Positions 34,713 to 41,654 of a DNA stretch of 46,762 bases are shown here, one piece after another; positions within the stretch are counted from its first letter, which is position 1, and every line of letters starts with the position of its first letter. The stretch spans positions 1-46,762 of the forward strand of contig CASCGD010000013.1 in the NCBI GenBank assembly GCA_949132985.1. The letters are read 5' to 3'. Both the position numbers and the translations under genes were made by a program. The notes under the pieces are model-generated. The model had not been told where the DNA came from, did no database searches, and was given only the letters and a program-made list of their open reading frames with translations. This stretch comes from an uncultured Lachnospiraceae bacterium. Lineage in GTDB: Bacteria > Bacillota > Clostridia > Lachnospirales > Lachnospiraceae.

Positions 34713-34776
34713 TAGGGGAGATTCATCGCCCCTCTCACACTACCAGTACATGCTATTCGATATACGGTGGTAACCT
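34713..34776 (-). mobile_element. Apparent group II intron 3' tail (domains V-VI), relic
   Basis: Read on the minus strand, ccaccgtatatcgaatagca then tgtactggta resembles a group II intron domain V (compare the common form with ccgccgtataccgaacgg and tacgtacggtgg). It is followed by gtgtgagagg and a GGGG/CCCC hairpin ending CTCCCCTAC, as in domain VI. Domain V has lost two bases on its 3' side. No intron-encoded reverse transcriptase or upstream domains are present; instead the BMC promoter follows within 25 bp. I assign it from memory of intron tails, not from a covariance model. Confidence 0.5.
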
Positions 34777-34797
34777 AACCGGAAACAAGGTAGTCTA

Positions 34798-34826
34798 TTG
34801 ACATCCAAACAAAACAAACCTATAAT
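34798..34826 (+). promoter_or_regulatory. Consensus promoter at the head of the BMC locus
   Basis: TTGACA (34798-34803) and TATAAT (34821-34826) are both perfect, with a 17-base A/C-rich spacer. The distance to the activase ATG is 46 bp, so this is the true operon head. Confidence 0.88.
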
Positions 34827-34872
34827 TATGATAGAAACCAACACAAACCCACATAAGAACATCGGAGGAACT

Positions 34873-35670
34873 ATGGAACAGGATTATTTGAAGGTAACGG
34901 GACGGATCTTTGACATCCAGCGCTACAGCATCCACGACGGCCCCGGCATCCGCACGATCGTCTTTTTAAAGGGCTGCGTGCTCCGCTGTAAGTGGTGCTG
35001 CAATCCCGAATCGCAGAATTACAAGATCGAGACGATGATGCGGGCGGGGGAGCTTGTGACCTACGGGCGGGACGTGACCGTGGAGGAGATGCTTGACGAA
35101 GTGGAGAAGGATCGGATCTACTACCGCAAGAGCGGCGGCGGCGTGACGCTCTCGGGCGGCGAATCGCTCTGTCAGCCGGATTTTGGCGCGGCGCTCCTTA
35201 AAGGTCTGCGCGCCCACGGCATACATACCGCAATGGAGTCCATGGCGTGCGCTGAATTTGACACGATCCGCCGGTTCCTGGAAAACCTCGACCTTTACCT
35301 GATGGACATCAAGCATATGGAGCCGGAGAAGCATAAGGCGTTCACCGGAAGATCCAACGAGCTTATGCTGGAAAACGCAAAAAAAATCGCCACAAGCGGG
35401 TACAATACAAAGCTCATCATCCGCGTGCCGGTGATTCCCACGTTCAACGCGACTCCTATGGAGATCCGTGCCATTGCTCAGTACGCTGCAAGCCTTCCGG
35501 GCGTGGAAAAACTGCACCTGCTGCCGTACCACCAGTTCGGGCGGGACAAGTACGAGGGGCTGGGCCGCCCCTATCCGATGGGTGATGTGGAAACACCCTC
35601 TCCGCAGCTGATGCAGGAGCTGCTGGAAGAAGTAAGAAGGGCCGGGCTGAAGGGACAGATCGGAGGATGA
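34873..35670 (+). CDS. Glycyl radical enzyme activase (radical SAM), short form
   Basis: The 265-aa protein has the radical SAM motif CVLRCKWC (C35, C39, C42), HDGPGIRTIVFLKGC before it, and the VTLSGGESL segment that binds SAM. It would install the glycyl radical on a partner dehydratase. Most activases of diol dehydratase-type partners carry a ferredoxin-like insert with two extra clusters between the CxxxCxxC motif and GGE. Here that stretch is about 25 residues with no cysteines, as in pyruvate formate-lyase activase. ATG 34873 follows atcggaggaact. It is the first gene of the BMC locus and no glycyl radical enzyme gene is near. Confidence 0.92.
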   Translation: MEQDYLKVTGRIFDIQRYSIHDGPGIRTIVFLKGCVLRCKWCCNPESQNYKIETMMRAGELVTYGRDVTVEEMLDEVEKDRIYYRKSGGGVTLSGGESLCQPDFGAALLKGLRAHGIHTAMESMACAEFDTIRRFLENLDLYLMDIKHMEPEKHKAFTGRSNELMLENAKKIATSGYNTKLIIRVPVIPTFNATPMEIRAIAQYAASLPGVEKLHLLPYHQFGRDKYEGLGRPYPMGDVETPSPQLMQELLEEVRRAGLKGQIGG

Positions 35671-35684
35671 AGGGGCAAAGTCAG

Positions 35685-35775
35685 GAGTTACGAACTAAGG
35701 GCTAAGAACCAGGAGCAAAGAACAAAGGACGAAGAACAAAAAACTAAGGGGTCAGGGCTAAGTTCCCGGAGCCAG
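35685..35775 (+). repeat. Degenerate purine-rich short repeats
   Basis: The segment is built of variants of gctaagaaccaggagcaaag, aacaaaggacgaagaac and ctaaggg, with a loose period of about 8-13 bases. One strand is almost without C and T. It lies in the leader-side gap between the activase gene and the aldolase promoter. Confidence 0.55.
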
Positions 35776-35862
35776 CACGATGGTTGACGGCGTGATATCT
35801 TGATAAATCTCACAAAAACACAAAAAAAACAACGGAAAACCACATTAATTGACAGATTGTTG

Positions 35863-35891
35863 TTGACTGTCTGAGGTACTTGTACTATAAT
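35863..35891 (+). promoter_or_regulatory. Second BMC promoter, before the aldolase gene
   Basis: TTGACT (35863-35868) and TATAAT (35886-35891) are 17 bases apart, 52 bp before the aldolase ATG. It would let the aldolase and the shell genes be expressed apart from the activase. Confidence 0.8.
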
Positions 35892-35943
35892 TAGAATCAG
35901 TTAGGAAACCATAAGGAAAATAAAAAATTGAAGGAGGATCATT

Positions 35944-36753
35944 ATGGTATCAGAATACGAAATCAAAAAACAAATCTGTGACATCGGAAAGAGAATCTAC
36001 GACAGAAACATGGTTGCTGCAAATGACGGCAACATTTCTGTAAAGATCAACGACAATGAGATTCTTTGTACACCGACCGGCGTATCAAAGGGCTTCATGA
36101 CACCCGAGTACATCTGCAAGGTTGACCTGAAGGGCAACATTATCCAGGCAAACCCCGGTTTCAAGCCCTCATCTGAGATCAAGATGCACTTGAGAGTTTA
36201 CGAGGAGCGCCCCGATGTAAAATCCGTTGTACATGCGCATCCCATGTATGCGACCTCTTTTGCGATTGCAGGTATTCCCCTGACACAGCCGATTATGCCG
36301 GAGGCAGTTATCGCCCTTGGATGCGTGCCGATCGCAAAATACGGCAGACCCTCCACAATGGAGATTCCCGATGCGGTTTCTGAGTACGTACAGTATTTCG
36401 ATGCGGTATTGCTTGAGAATCACGGTGCATTGACTTACTCTGATTCCCTGCTTGCAGCTTACTTAAAGATGGAGTCCGTAGAGTTCTACGCACAGTTGCT
36501 GTATCAGTCAAGAATGCTTGGCGGCCCGAAGGAGTTCACACCTGAGCAGGTGGAGGACCTCTATGAGATCCGCCGTCAGTTCGGTATGCAGGGACGTCAT
36601 CCCGCGAATCTCTGCCCGAATACAAAGGAGGGCAAGCCCAGCTGCCATAACTGTGGCGGAAAGTGCGGCGGACATTCCGCATCGACGGCTGAGCAGAGCG
36701 AGCTGGTAGCAGATATCACAAAGAAGGTAATGGCTCAGTTGGGATTAAAATAA
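35944..36753 (+). CDS. Class II (fuculose-phosphate type) aldolase with C-terminal encapsulation peptide
   Basis: The 269-aa protein has an aldolase_II domain at about 8-200. NMVAANDGNISVKINDNEIL, CTPTGVSKGFM, the zinc ligands VVHAHP (about 97-102) and the later NHGAL histidine are all present. The reaction expected is cleavage of L-fuculose-1-phosphate or L-rhamnulose-1-phosphate into DHAP and L-lactaldehyde. After about residue 215 a Cys- and Gly-rich linker (NCGGKCGGHSAS) leads to a final amphipathic helix, AEQSELVADITKKVMAQLGL, which looks like an encapsulation peptide. The start follows aaggaggatcatt. It heads the second transcription unit of the BMC locus. Confidence 0.93.
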   Translation: MVSEYEIKKQICDIGKRIYDRNMVAANDGNISVKINDNEILCTPTGVSKGFMTPEYICKVDLKGNIIQANPGFKPSSEIKMHLRVYEERPDVKSVVHAHPMYATSFAIAGIPLTQPIMPEAVIALGCVPIAKYGRPSTMEIPDAVSEYVQYFDAVLLENHGALTYSDSLLAAYLKMESVEFYAQLLYQSRMLGGPKEFTPEQVEDLYEIRRQFGMQGRHPANLCPNTKEGKPSCHNCGGKCGGHSASTAEQSELVADITKKVMAQLGLK

Positions 36754-36756
36754 TTT

Positions 36757-37266
36757 ATGAACGAACTGGAAATCAAAAAAATCGTTGAATCCATTGTAAA
36801 GGAAAAGGCCATGGATCAGCACGGGCAGGTGCCTACGCGCACCTGCAGTGATATTACGCTTGATATGGCGAAGGAGCTGATTTTGGCCGTTGAGCAGCGG
36901 GCGGCGCAGATGGGTGTGAAGGCAGTCATCGCCGTAGCGAACAGAGGAGCCAATCCGGTAGCTGTCCACTGCATGGATGATTCCTACATCGCGAGCTTTG
37001 ATGTGGCGCTCCAGAAGGCGTACACATGTGCAGCGCTCAAGATGCCCACGACGGCGCTGAAGGAGCTTTGCCAGCCCGGCGGAGAGCTTTACGGGATTCA
37101 GCAGACGAACCAGGGCAGGATCGTCATTTTTGGCGGCGGTATCCCGATTCTTACGGAGGACGGGGAGTGTATCGGGGGCCTCGGCGTCAGCGGAGGCAGC
37201 GAGGCGCAGGATACCGGGCTTGCACAGTTCGGCGAAGCAGTAGTTCGGAATATATTAAGTAAATAG
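36757..37266 (+). CDS. GlcG/HbpS-like (PduO C-terminal-like) BMC protein
   Basis: The 169-aa protein has a short N-terminal amphipathic helix (NELEIKKIVESIVKEKA), a likely encapsulation peptide, then a GlcG/PduO-C domain from about 30: AAQMGVKAVIAVANRGANPV, AYTCAALKMPT, IVIFGGGIPI and GGLGVSGGSEAQD. Members bind haem or cobalamin-like ligands and are frequent in BMC loci, but the enzymatic role is not settled. It starts 3 bp after the aldolase stop, so they are translated together. A 148-bp gap with repeat sequence follows. Confidence 0.88.
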   Translation: MNELEIKKIVESIVKEKAMDQHGQVPTRTCSDITLDMAKELILAVEQRAAQMGVKAVIAVANRGANPVAVHCMDDSYIASFDVALQKAYTCAALKMPTTALKELCQPGGELYGIQQTNQGRIVIFGGGIPILTEDGECIGGLGVSGGSEAQDTGLAQFGEAVVRNILSK

Positions 37267-37275
37267 TTCGGACAG

Positions 37276-37350
37276 GTCCGCGCATTTACTGCGCTGACTG
37301 TAAGAATATGATTCAGGAGTGTAAAAATCCCATCGCGAAGCGATTTTTAA
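37276..37350 (+). repeat. Dispersed repeat family B, copy 4, with attenuator-like hairpin
   Basis: Hairpin GCGCA-tttac-TGCGC (37280-37294), extended by ggtc/gact, precedes the core aatatgattcaggagtg (37305-37321). A second hairpin taaaaatc/gattttta follows (37322-37349). It lies inside the BMC operon between the GlcG-like gene and pduP, and could reduce or adjust downstream expression. Confidence 0.65.
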
Positions 37351-37414
37351 CGGATTTTTGCATGTGACAGGGCAGCTTGGCCGGACTGTTACTATTATTT
37401 AAGGAGGAATCCAA

Positions 37415-38806
37415 ATGGCAGTTAGTGAAGCGGAGTTAAAAGCCATTGTGTCGGCGGTCGTTGCTCAGGTAAAGACCGGAGAGGAAGTTCCGAAGGCGCA
37501 GCTTGGTATTTTTAACGACATGAACACCGCTATTGCCGCAGCGAAGGACGCGCAGAAAATCATGCAGCGCATGCCCATGGATCTGAGAGAGAAGATTCTC
37601 ACAAAGATTCGTGAGCTGACAAAGGAGAACGCGGAGATCCTCGCAAAGATGGCAGTAGAAGAGACCGGGATGGGCAATGTGGGAGACAAGATCTTAAAGC
37701 ATCAGCTCCTGGCGGAAAAGACTCCCGGCACCGAAGATATAACGACAACCGCATGGTCGGGCGACCGCGGACTTACTTTAATTGAGATGGGACCCTTTGG
37801 CGTAATCGGCGCCATCTGCCCCTGTACAAATCCTTCCGAGACTGTTTTGTGCAACGCCATCGGAATGCTGGCAGGCGGCAACACGGTTGTGTTCTGTCCC
37901 CATCCTCAGGCAATTAAGACTTCATTGTATGCGATTGATCTGATCAATCGTGCATCCCTTGCGGTGGGAGGACCCTGCAACGTGGCAGTCTCGCTTGCAA
38001 ACCCGACGATGGAGTCCAGCAACATTATGATGAAGCACCCGGACATTCCTCTGATCGCAGCTACCGGAGGTCCTGGCGTTGTGACCGCAGTGCTCTCATC
38101 CGGAAAGAGGGGCATCGGCGCAGGAGCAGGCAATCCGCCCGCACTTGTAGACGAGACAGCGGATATCCGCAAGGCTGCACGGGACATTGTAAACGGGTGT
38201 ACCTTTGACAACAATCTTCCCTGTATCGCAGAAAAGGAGGTTGTGTGTGTAGAGAGTGTCTGTGACGAGCTGATCCATTGGATGCTTGAGGAAGATGACT
38301 GCTACATGGCATCAAAGGAAGAGCAGCAGAAGCTGATTGACGTCGTACTTGCAGGCGGCAGGCTGAACCGCAAATGTGTGGGAAGAAGCGCCCGGGCGTT
38401 GCTTGCCATGATCGGAGTGAATGCACCGGCAAACATCCGCTGCATCATCTTTGAGGGAGAAAAAGAGCACCCTCTCATCTCAGAGGAGCTGATGATGCCG
38501 ATTCTCGGCATCGTGCGCGCGAAGGATATCGACGACGCGATTGAGAAGGCCGTATGGCTGGAGCATGGCTGCCGCCATTCCGCACATATGCATTCAAAGA
38601 ACGTGGAGAACTTAACCCGCTTCGGGCAGGCGATCGACACGGCGATTTTCGTAAAGAACGGTCCCAGCTACGCGGCGCTCGGATTTGGCGGCGAGGGCTT
38701 TTGTACCTTCACCATCGCTTCCCGCACCGGCGAGGGACTTACATCCGCAAGCTGCTTTACAAAGCGCCGCCGCTGTGTAATGAGTGACAGCTTGTGTATT
38801 AGATAG
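37415..38806 (+). CDS. pduP: CoA-acylating aldehyde dehydrogenase (PduP-like)
   Basis: The 463-aa protein has an N-terminal amphipathic helix SEAELKAIVSAVVAQVKTG, a typical encapsulation peptide, then a linker and an aldehyde dehydrogenase domain. The catalytic cysteine is in TFDNNLPCIAEKEVV (about residue 270), and ICPCTNPSETVLCNAIGMLA fits the CoA-acylating family. It would turn propionaldehyde (or another short aldehyde) into its acyl-CoA while reducing NAD. The start follows taaggaggaatccaa. The alcohol dehydrogenase gene behind it makes a redox pair that recycles NAD inside the shell. Confidence 0.95.
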   Translation: MAVSEAELKAIVSAVVAQVKTGEEVPKAQLGIFNDMNTAIAAAKDAQKIMQRMPMDLREKILTKIRELTKENAEILAKMAVEETGMGNVGDKILKHQLLAEKTPGTEDITTTAWSGDRGLTLIEMGPFGVIGAICPCTNPSETVLCNAIGMLAGGNTVVFCPHPQAIKTSLYAIDLINRASLAVGGPCNVAVSLANPTMESSNIMMKHPDIPLIAATGGPGVVTAVLSSGKRGIGAGAGNPPALVDETADIRKAARDIVNGCTFDNNLPCIAEKEVVCVESVCDELIHWMLEEDDCYMASKEEQQKLIDVVLAGGRLNRKCVGRSARALLAMIGVNAPANIRCIIFEGEKEHPLISEELMMPILGIVRAKDIDDAIEKAVWLEHGCRHSAHMHSKNVENLTRFGQAIDTAIFVKNGPSYAALGFGGEGFCTFTIASRTGEGLTSASCFTKRRRCVMSDSLCIR

Positions 38807-38819
38807 GAGGACTAAAATA

Positions 38820-40040
38820 GTGGCAGTAAGTGAAAGAGATATTGAGGCCATCGTCAAATCAGTGCTCGATGGCATGAGAGATCCCAGTGCGCTGGGCAGC
38901 AGTCCCGCCGCTTCATCCGCTCCTGTCAGCATTCCAAAGACTGCACATGTTGCGATGCTGACCGAGCTGAAGCATTTTGATATTCGGGAGTACCCGATTC
39001 CCGAGGTGGGCGATGACGATATCCTCGTAAAGGTTGAGGGCTGCGGCGTGTGCGGAACCGATGCGCACGAGTTCAAGGTGGACCCGTTTAGCCTGATCCC
39101 CGTAGCTCTGGGCCATGAGGGAACCGGCGAGATCGTTAAAATGGGTAAGAACGTGACAAAGGATTCTGCCGGCAAGGCGGTAAAGGTTGGCGATAAGATC
39201 GTTACCTGTATGATCTTTAAGGATAATCCCGACATCACGATGTACGATTTAAACAAACAGAATGTGGGCGGTGCGGACGTATACGGTCTGCTTCCCGACG
39301 ATGACTGCCATCTGAACGGATGGTTTGCGGACTACATTTTGATCCGCGGCGCGCTGGGTTCTACATTCTTTAATGTGAGCGACCTGGATCTGGATTCCCG
39401 AATCTTAATCGAGCCGTGTGCAGTGCTTGTCCACGCGGTGGAGCGGGCAAAGCTTACGAACATCCTGCGCTTCAACAGCCGCGTGGTTGTTCAGGGCTGC
39501 GGACCCATTGGTCTGATCTGTATCGCGGTTCTGCGCACCATGGGCGTTGAGAACATTGTTGCGGTAGACGGAAACGAGCAGCGTCTCGAATTTGCAAAGA
39601 AGATGGGCGCGGAGAAATCTGTGAACTTCATGAACTTTCAGGGTGCAGAGGCGCTCGCCGGCGGCGTGGAGGCAGCGTTTGGCGGCCATCTGGCGGACTT
39701 CGCATTCCAGTGTACCGGAAATCCCAAGGCGCACGCGAACATCTACAAGATGATCCGCAACGGAGGCGGTCTGTGTGAGCTTGGCTTCTTCATCAACGGC
39801 GGAGACGCGACCATCAATCCCCACTTCGACCTTTGCTCGAAGGAGATCACGCTGGTTGGCTCCTGGGTGTACACGCTGAGAGACTACGTAACCACCTTTG
39901 ATTTCTTAAAGAGAGCACAGGCGATCGGCCTTCCCATGAAGGAGCTGATCACTCACAAGTTCCCGTTAGAGCAGATCAACGAGGCACTCGAGACGAATCT
40001 TGCGATGAAGGGCTTAAAGATTGCGATTGTGAACAAATAA
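38820..40040 (+). CDS. Zinc-dependent (MDR-type) alcohol dehydrogenase with encapsulation peptide
   Basis: The 406-aa protein opens with AVSERDIEAIVKSVLDGM, an amphipathic helix, and a Ser/Pro/Ala linker. It then has a medium-chain dehydrogenase: GCGVCGTDAHEF (catalytic zinc), LGHEGTGEIV, and a Rossmann motif VVQGCGPIGLICIAVL. Most propanediol BMC loci use an iron-type alcohol dehydrogenase (PduQ) instead. It may reduce propionaldehyde to propanol or lactaldehyde to propanediol. GTG 38820 was chosen because ataggaggactaaaata precedes it and the encapsulation helix begins right there. Confidence 0.92.
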   Translation: MAVSERDIEAIVKSVLDGMRDPSALGSSPAASSAPVSIPKTAHVAMLTELKHFDIREYPIPEVGDDDILVKVEGCGVCGTDAHEFKVDPFSLIPVALGHEGTGEIVKMGKNVTKDSAGKAVKVGDKIVTCMIFKDNPDITMYDLNKQNVGGADVYGLLPDDDCHLNGWFADYILIRGALGSTFFNVSDLDLDSRILIEPCAVLVHAVERAKLTNILRFNSRVVVQGCGPIGLICIAVLRTMGVENIVAVDGNEQRLEFAKKMGAEKSVNFMNFQGAEALAGGVEAAFGGHLADFAFQCTGNPKAHANIYKMIRNGGGLCELGFFINGGDATINPHFDLCSKEITLVGSWVYTLRDYVTTFDFLKRAQAIGLPMKELITHKFPLEQINEALETNLAMKGLKIAIVNK

Positions 40041-40054
40041 TTTGGAGGTAGCAT

Positions 40055-40369
40055 ATGGCACAGGCTTGTGGTATCATAGAGGTCTTTGGTTTGGTAACTG
40101 CCTTTGAGGCGGCGGATGCGGGCTGCAAAGCCGCAAATGTAACCTTAGAACCATTTGACCGAAACAAACCGGCGAATGCGGATGCACTTCCCGTTCCCCT
40201 CATCATCTGTGTGAAGTTCCGCGGCAGCGTGACGGATGTGACCGCAGCGGTGGATGCGGCGCAGGAGGTCGCAGAGCGGACGACCGGAATGGTGACGCGC
40301 TATATTATCTCCGGACCGGATGAGGGAACGCAGATGATGTTTGGCTTAAACGCCTTTGACAAAAATTAG
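40055..40369 (+). CDS. BMC-domain shell protein, 104 aa, with extended loop
   Basis: A single BMC domain is seen ([30 protein letters not shown]). It has an insertion [13 protein letters not shown] between the second and third strands and ends [20 protein letters not shown], unlike the standard PRPHxxV ending. The hexamer pore residues therefore differ from those of PduA-like proteins. It may be the special-pore shell protein seen in glycyl radical BMCs. It follows tttggaggtagcat, 14 bp after the alcohol dehydrogenase gene. Confidence 0.9.
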   Translation: MAQACGIIEVFGLVTAFEAADAGCKAANVTLEPFDRNKPANADALPVPLIICVKFRGSVTDVTAAVDAAQEVAERTTGMVTRYIISGPDEGTQMMFGLNAFDKN

Positions 40370-40395
40370 GAAAAAGAATCAGGAGGATAAACAAA

Positions 40396-40674
40396 ATGGC
40401 ACAGGAAGCATTAGGAATGGTTGAGACCAGAGGTCTTACAGCAGCAATCGAGGCTGCGGATGCAATGGTAAAGGCGGCAGAGGTAGTTTTAATCGGAACA
40501 GAGAAGATCGGTTCCGGACTGGTAACCGTTATGGTCCGCGGAGATGTAGGTGCGGTAAAGGCCGCAACGGAGACTGGCGGGGCAGCAGCAGCAAAGCTTG
40601 GCGAGCTGGTAGCAGTCCATGTAATTCCGAGACCGCATACGGATGTTGAGAAGATTTTGCCTACGGTAAAGTAG
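40396..40674 (+). CDS. Major hexameric BMC shell protein (PduA/CcmK-like), 92 aa
   Basis: This is a canonical [44 protein letters not shown], then [14 protein letters not shown]. The pore loop EKIGSG fits a small polar pore of the PduA type, suited to diols and aldehydes. It follows caggaggataaacaaa. The protein and DNA are closely similar to the shell gene at 41138-41416; the first 40 bases are identical. It is probably the bulk facet protein. Confidence 0.95.
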   Translation: MAQEALGMVETRGLTAAIEAADAMVKAAEVVLIGTEKIGSGLVTVMVRGDVGAVKAATETGGAAAAKLGELVAVHVIPRPHTDVEKILPTVK

Positions 40675-40706
40675 TGTAACAGTTTAGCCATCGAAAGGGA
40701 CTGCTT

Positions 40707-41030
40707 ATGAAGTCACTAGGATTATTGGAAATCTCAGGTGTCACTGCGGCGGTGACTGCACTGGATATCATGTGTAAAACTGCGGACGTGGAGTTCGTGA
40801 CATGGGAGCGTAAGCTGGGCGGACGTCTTGTGACGATTATCGTGCAGGGCGATGTGGCTGCTGTCAGACAGGCAGTGGAGGCCGCCGCGGCGAACGGAAT
40901 CAAGGAACCTGTCAATTATACGGTTATCGCGAGGCCTCACGAGGAGGTTATCCGCCTTGTGGAGCTTTCAGCGAGCAGAATGAAGCCGAAGGCACCTGTG
41001 AAAGCGCCCGCAAAAAAAGGTGAGAAATAG
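40707..41030 (+). CDS. BMC-H shell protein with basic C-terminal tail, 107 aa
   Basis: The BMC domain is standard ([58 protein letters not shown]). The loop reads ERKLGGR, so the pore would be larger and more basic. A tail of about 18 residues, [15 protein letters not shown], rich in Lys, Ala and Pro, extends beyond the domain and could bind cargo or nucleic acid (inference). It overlaps nothing and is 2 bp before the next gene. Confidence 0.92.
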   Translation: MKSLGLLEISGVTAAVTALDIMCKTADVEFVTWERKLGGRLVTIIVQGDVAAVRQAVEAAAANGIKEPVNYTVIARPHEEVIRLVELSASRMKPKAPVKAPAKKGEK

Positions 41031-41032
41031 TT

Positions 41033-41416
41033 ATGGCAGAGAAAAAGACGACCGCTGCAAAGCGTACCACGGGCGCGGCAGCGAAAACGGCCCCGGCAGC
41101 AGCGCCTGCCGAAGAAAGAAAAGTGGAGGTAAGAATTATGGCACAGGAAGCATTAGGAATGGTTGAGACCAGAGGTCTGACCGCAGCGATCGAGGCGGCG
41201 GATTCTATGTGCAAGGCTGCAAATGTTGTGTTGGTCGGAACAGAGAAGATCGGTTCCGGACTGGTAACCGTTATGGTTCGCGGAGATGTGGGAGCAGTAA
41301 AGTCAGCTGTCGAAGCAGGCGGTGCAAACGCATCCAAGCTTGGCGAGCTGGTAGCTACACATGTTATCCCCAGACCGCACACCGACGTTGAGAAGATATT
41401 GCCGACGGTTAACTAA
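41033..41416 (+). CDS. BMC-H shell protein with Lys/Ala-rich N-terminal extension and internal start
   Basis: The full frame gives 127 aa: a 35-residue low-complexity extension ([32 protein letters not shown]) followed by a complete PduA-like BMC domain that begins [15 protein letters not shown]. That internal ATG (41138) has its own strong site, gtggaggtaagaatt, with ideal 7-base spacing. The long start at 41033 has only aggtgagaaatagtt. Both a long and a 92-aa short form are likely. The extension resembles the tail of the preceding shell protein ([10 protein letters not shown]). The domain is nearly identical to 40396-40674, indicating recent duplication. Confidence 0.9.
   Translation: MAEKKTTAAKRTTGAAAKTAPAAAPAEERKVEVRIMAQEALGMVETRGLTAAIEAADSMCKAANVVLVGTEKIGSGLVTVMVRGDVGAVKSAVEAGGANASKLGELVATHVIPRPHTDVEKILPTVN
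41125..41140 (+). promoter_or_regulatory. Internal ribosome binding site and start in the shell gene
   Basis: ggaggt (41125-41130) and ATG (41138-41140) are 7 bases apart inside the frame of the 127-aa shell protein. This is the better of the two initiation sites and would give a short PduA-like protein. Confidence 0.7.
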
Positions 41417-41450
41417 CAGGCGGTATGGGAATATTTCAGCAGTGAGCTGA

Positions 41451-41580
41451 TTCCCGCGGGCAATGAGGAAAATAGCCATGCTTGCATGGATATTTGACGA
41501 ATGCCGCGAGGATCAATTATTCCGCTGCTCTGCAGTGTTGCAAGCTTGATACGCTGTTGCCTGCAGCGGGGTATTTGACT
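41451..41580 (+). repeat. Dispersed intergenic repeat family A, copy 2
   Basis: About 130 bp match 7261-7391, with about 86 percent identity counted by eye. The catgcttgcatg hairpin and the gctgctctgcagtgttg to ttgcctgcagcggg hairpin region are conserved. It lies between the shell genes and pduL within the BMC locus. Confidence 0.8.
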
Positions 41581-41654
41581 TGAGCTGTTATGAAATTTTG
41601 GGCTTCGGGTGCTTTCTGCGCCCGGAGACGATAATCAACAGGAGCGGTTGTGAT

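Noticed and set aside
35685..35775. Short repeats that might be a CRISPR remnant
   Set aside because: Units are degenerate, have no constant spacer length and there are no cas genes; this is low-complexity purine-rich DNA.
38612..39256. Long antisense frames over pduP and the alcohol dehydrogenase
   Set aside because: They are shadows of the strong coding frames, lack ribosome sites and show no protein family.
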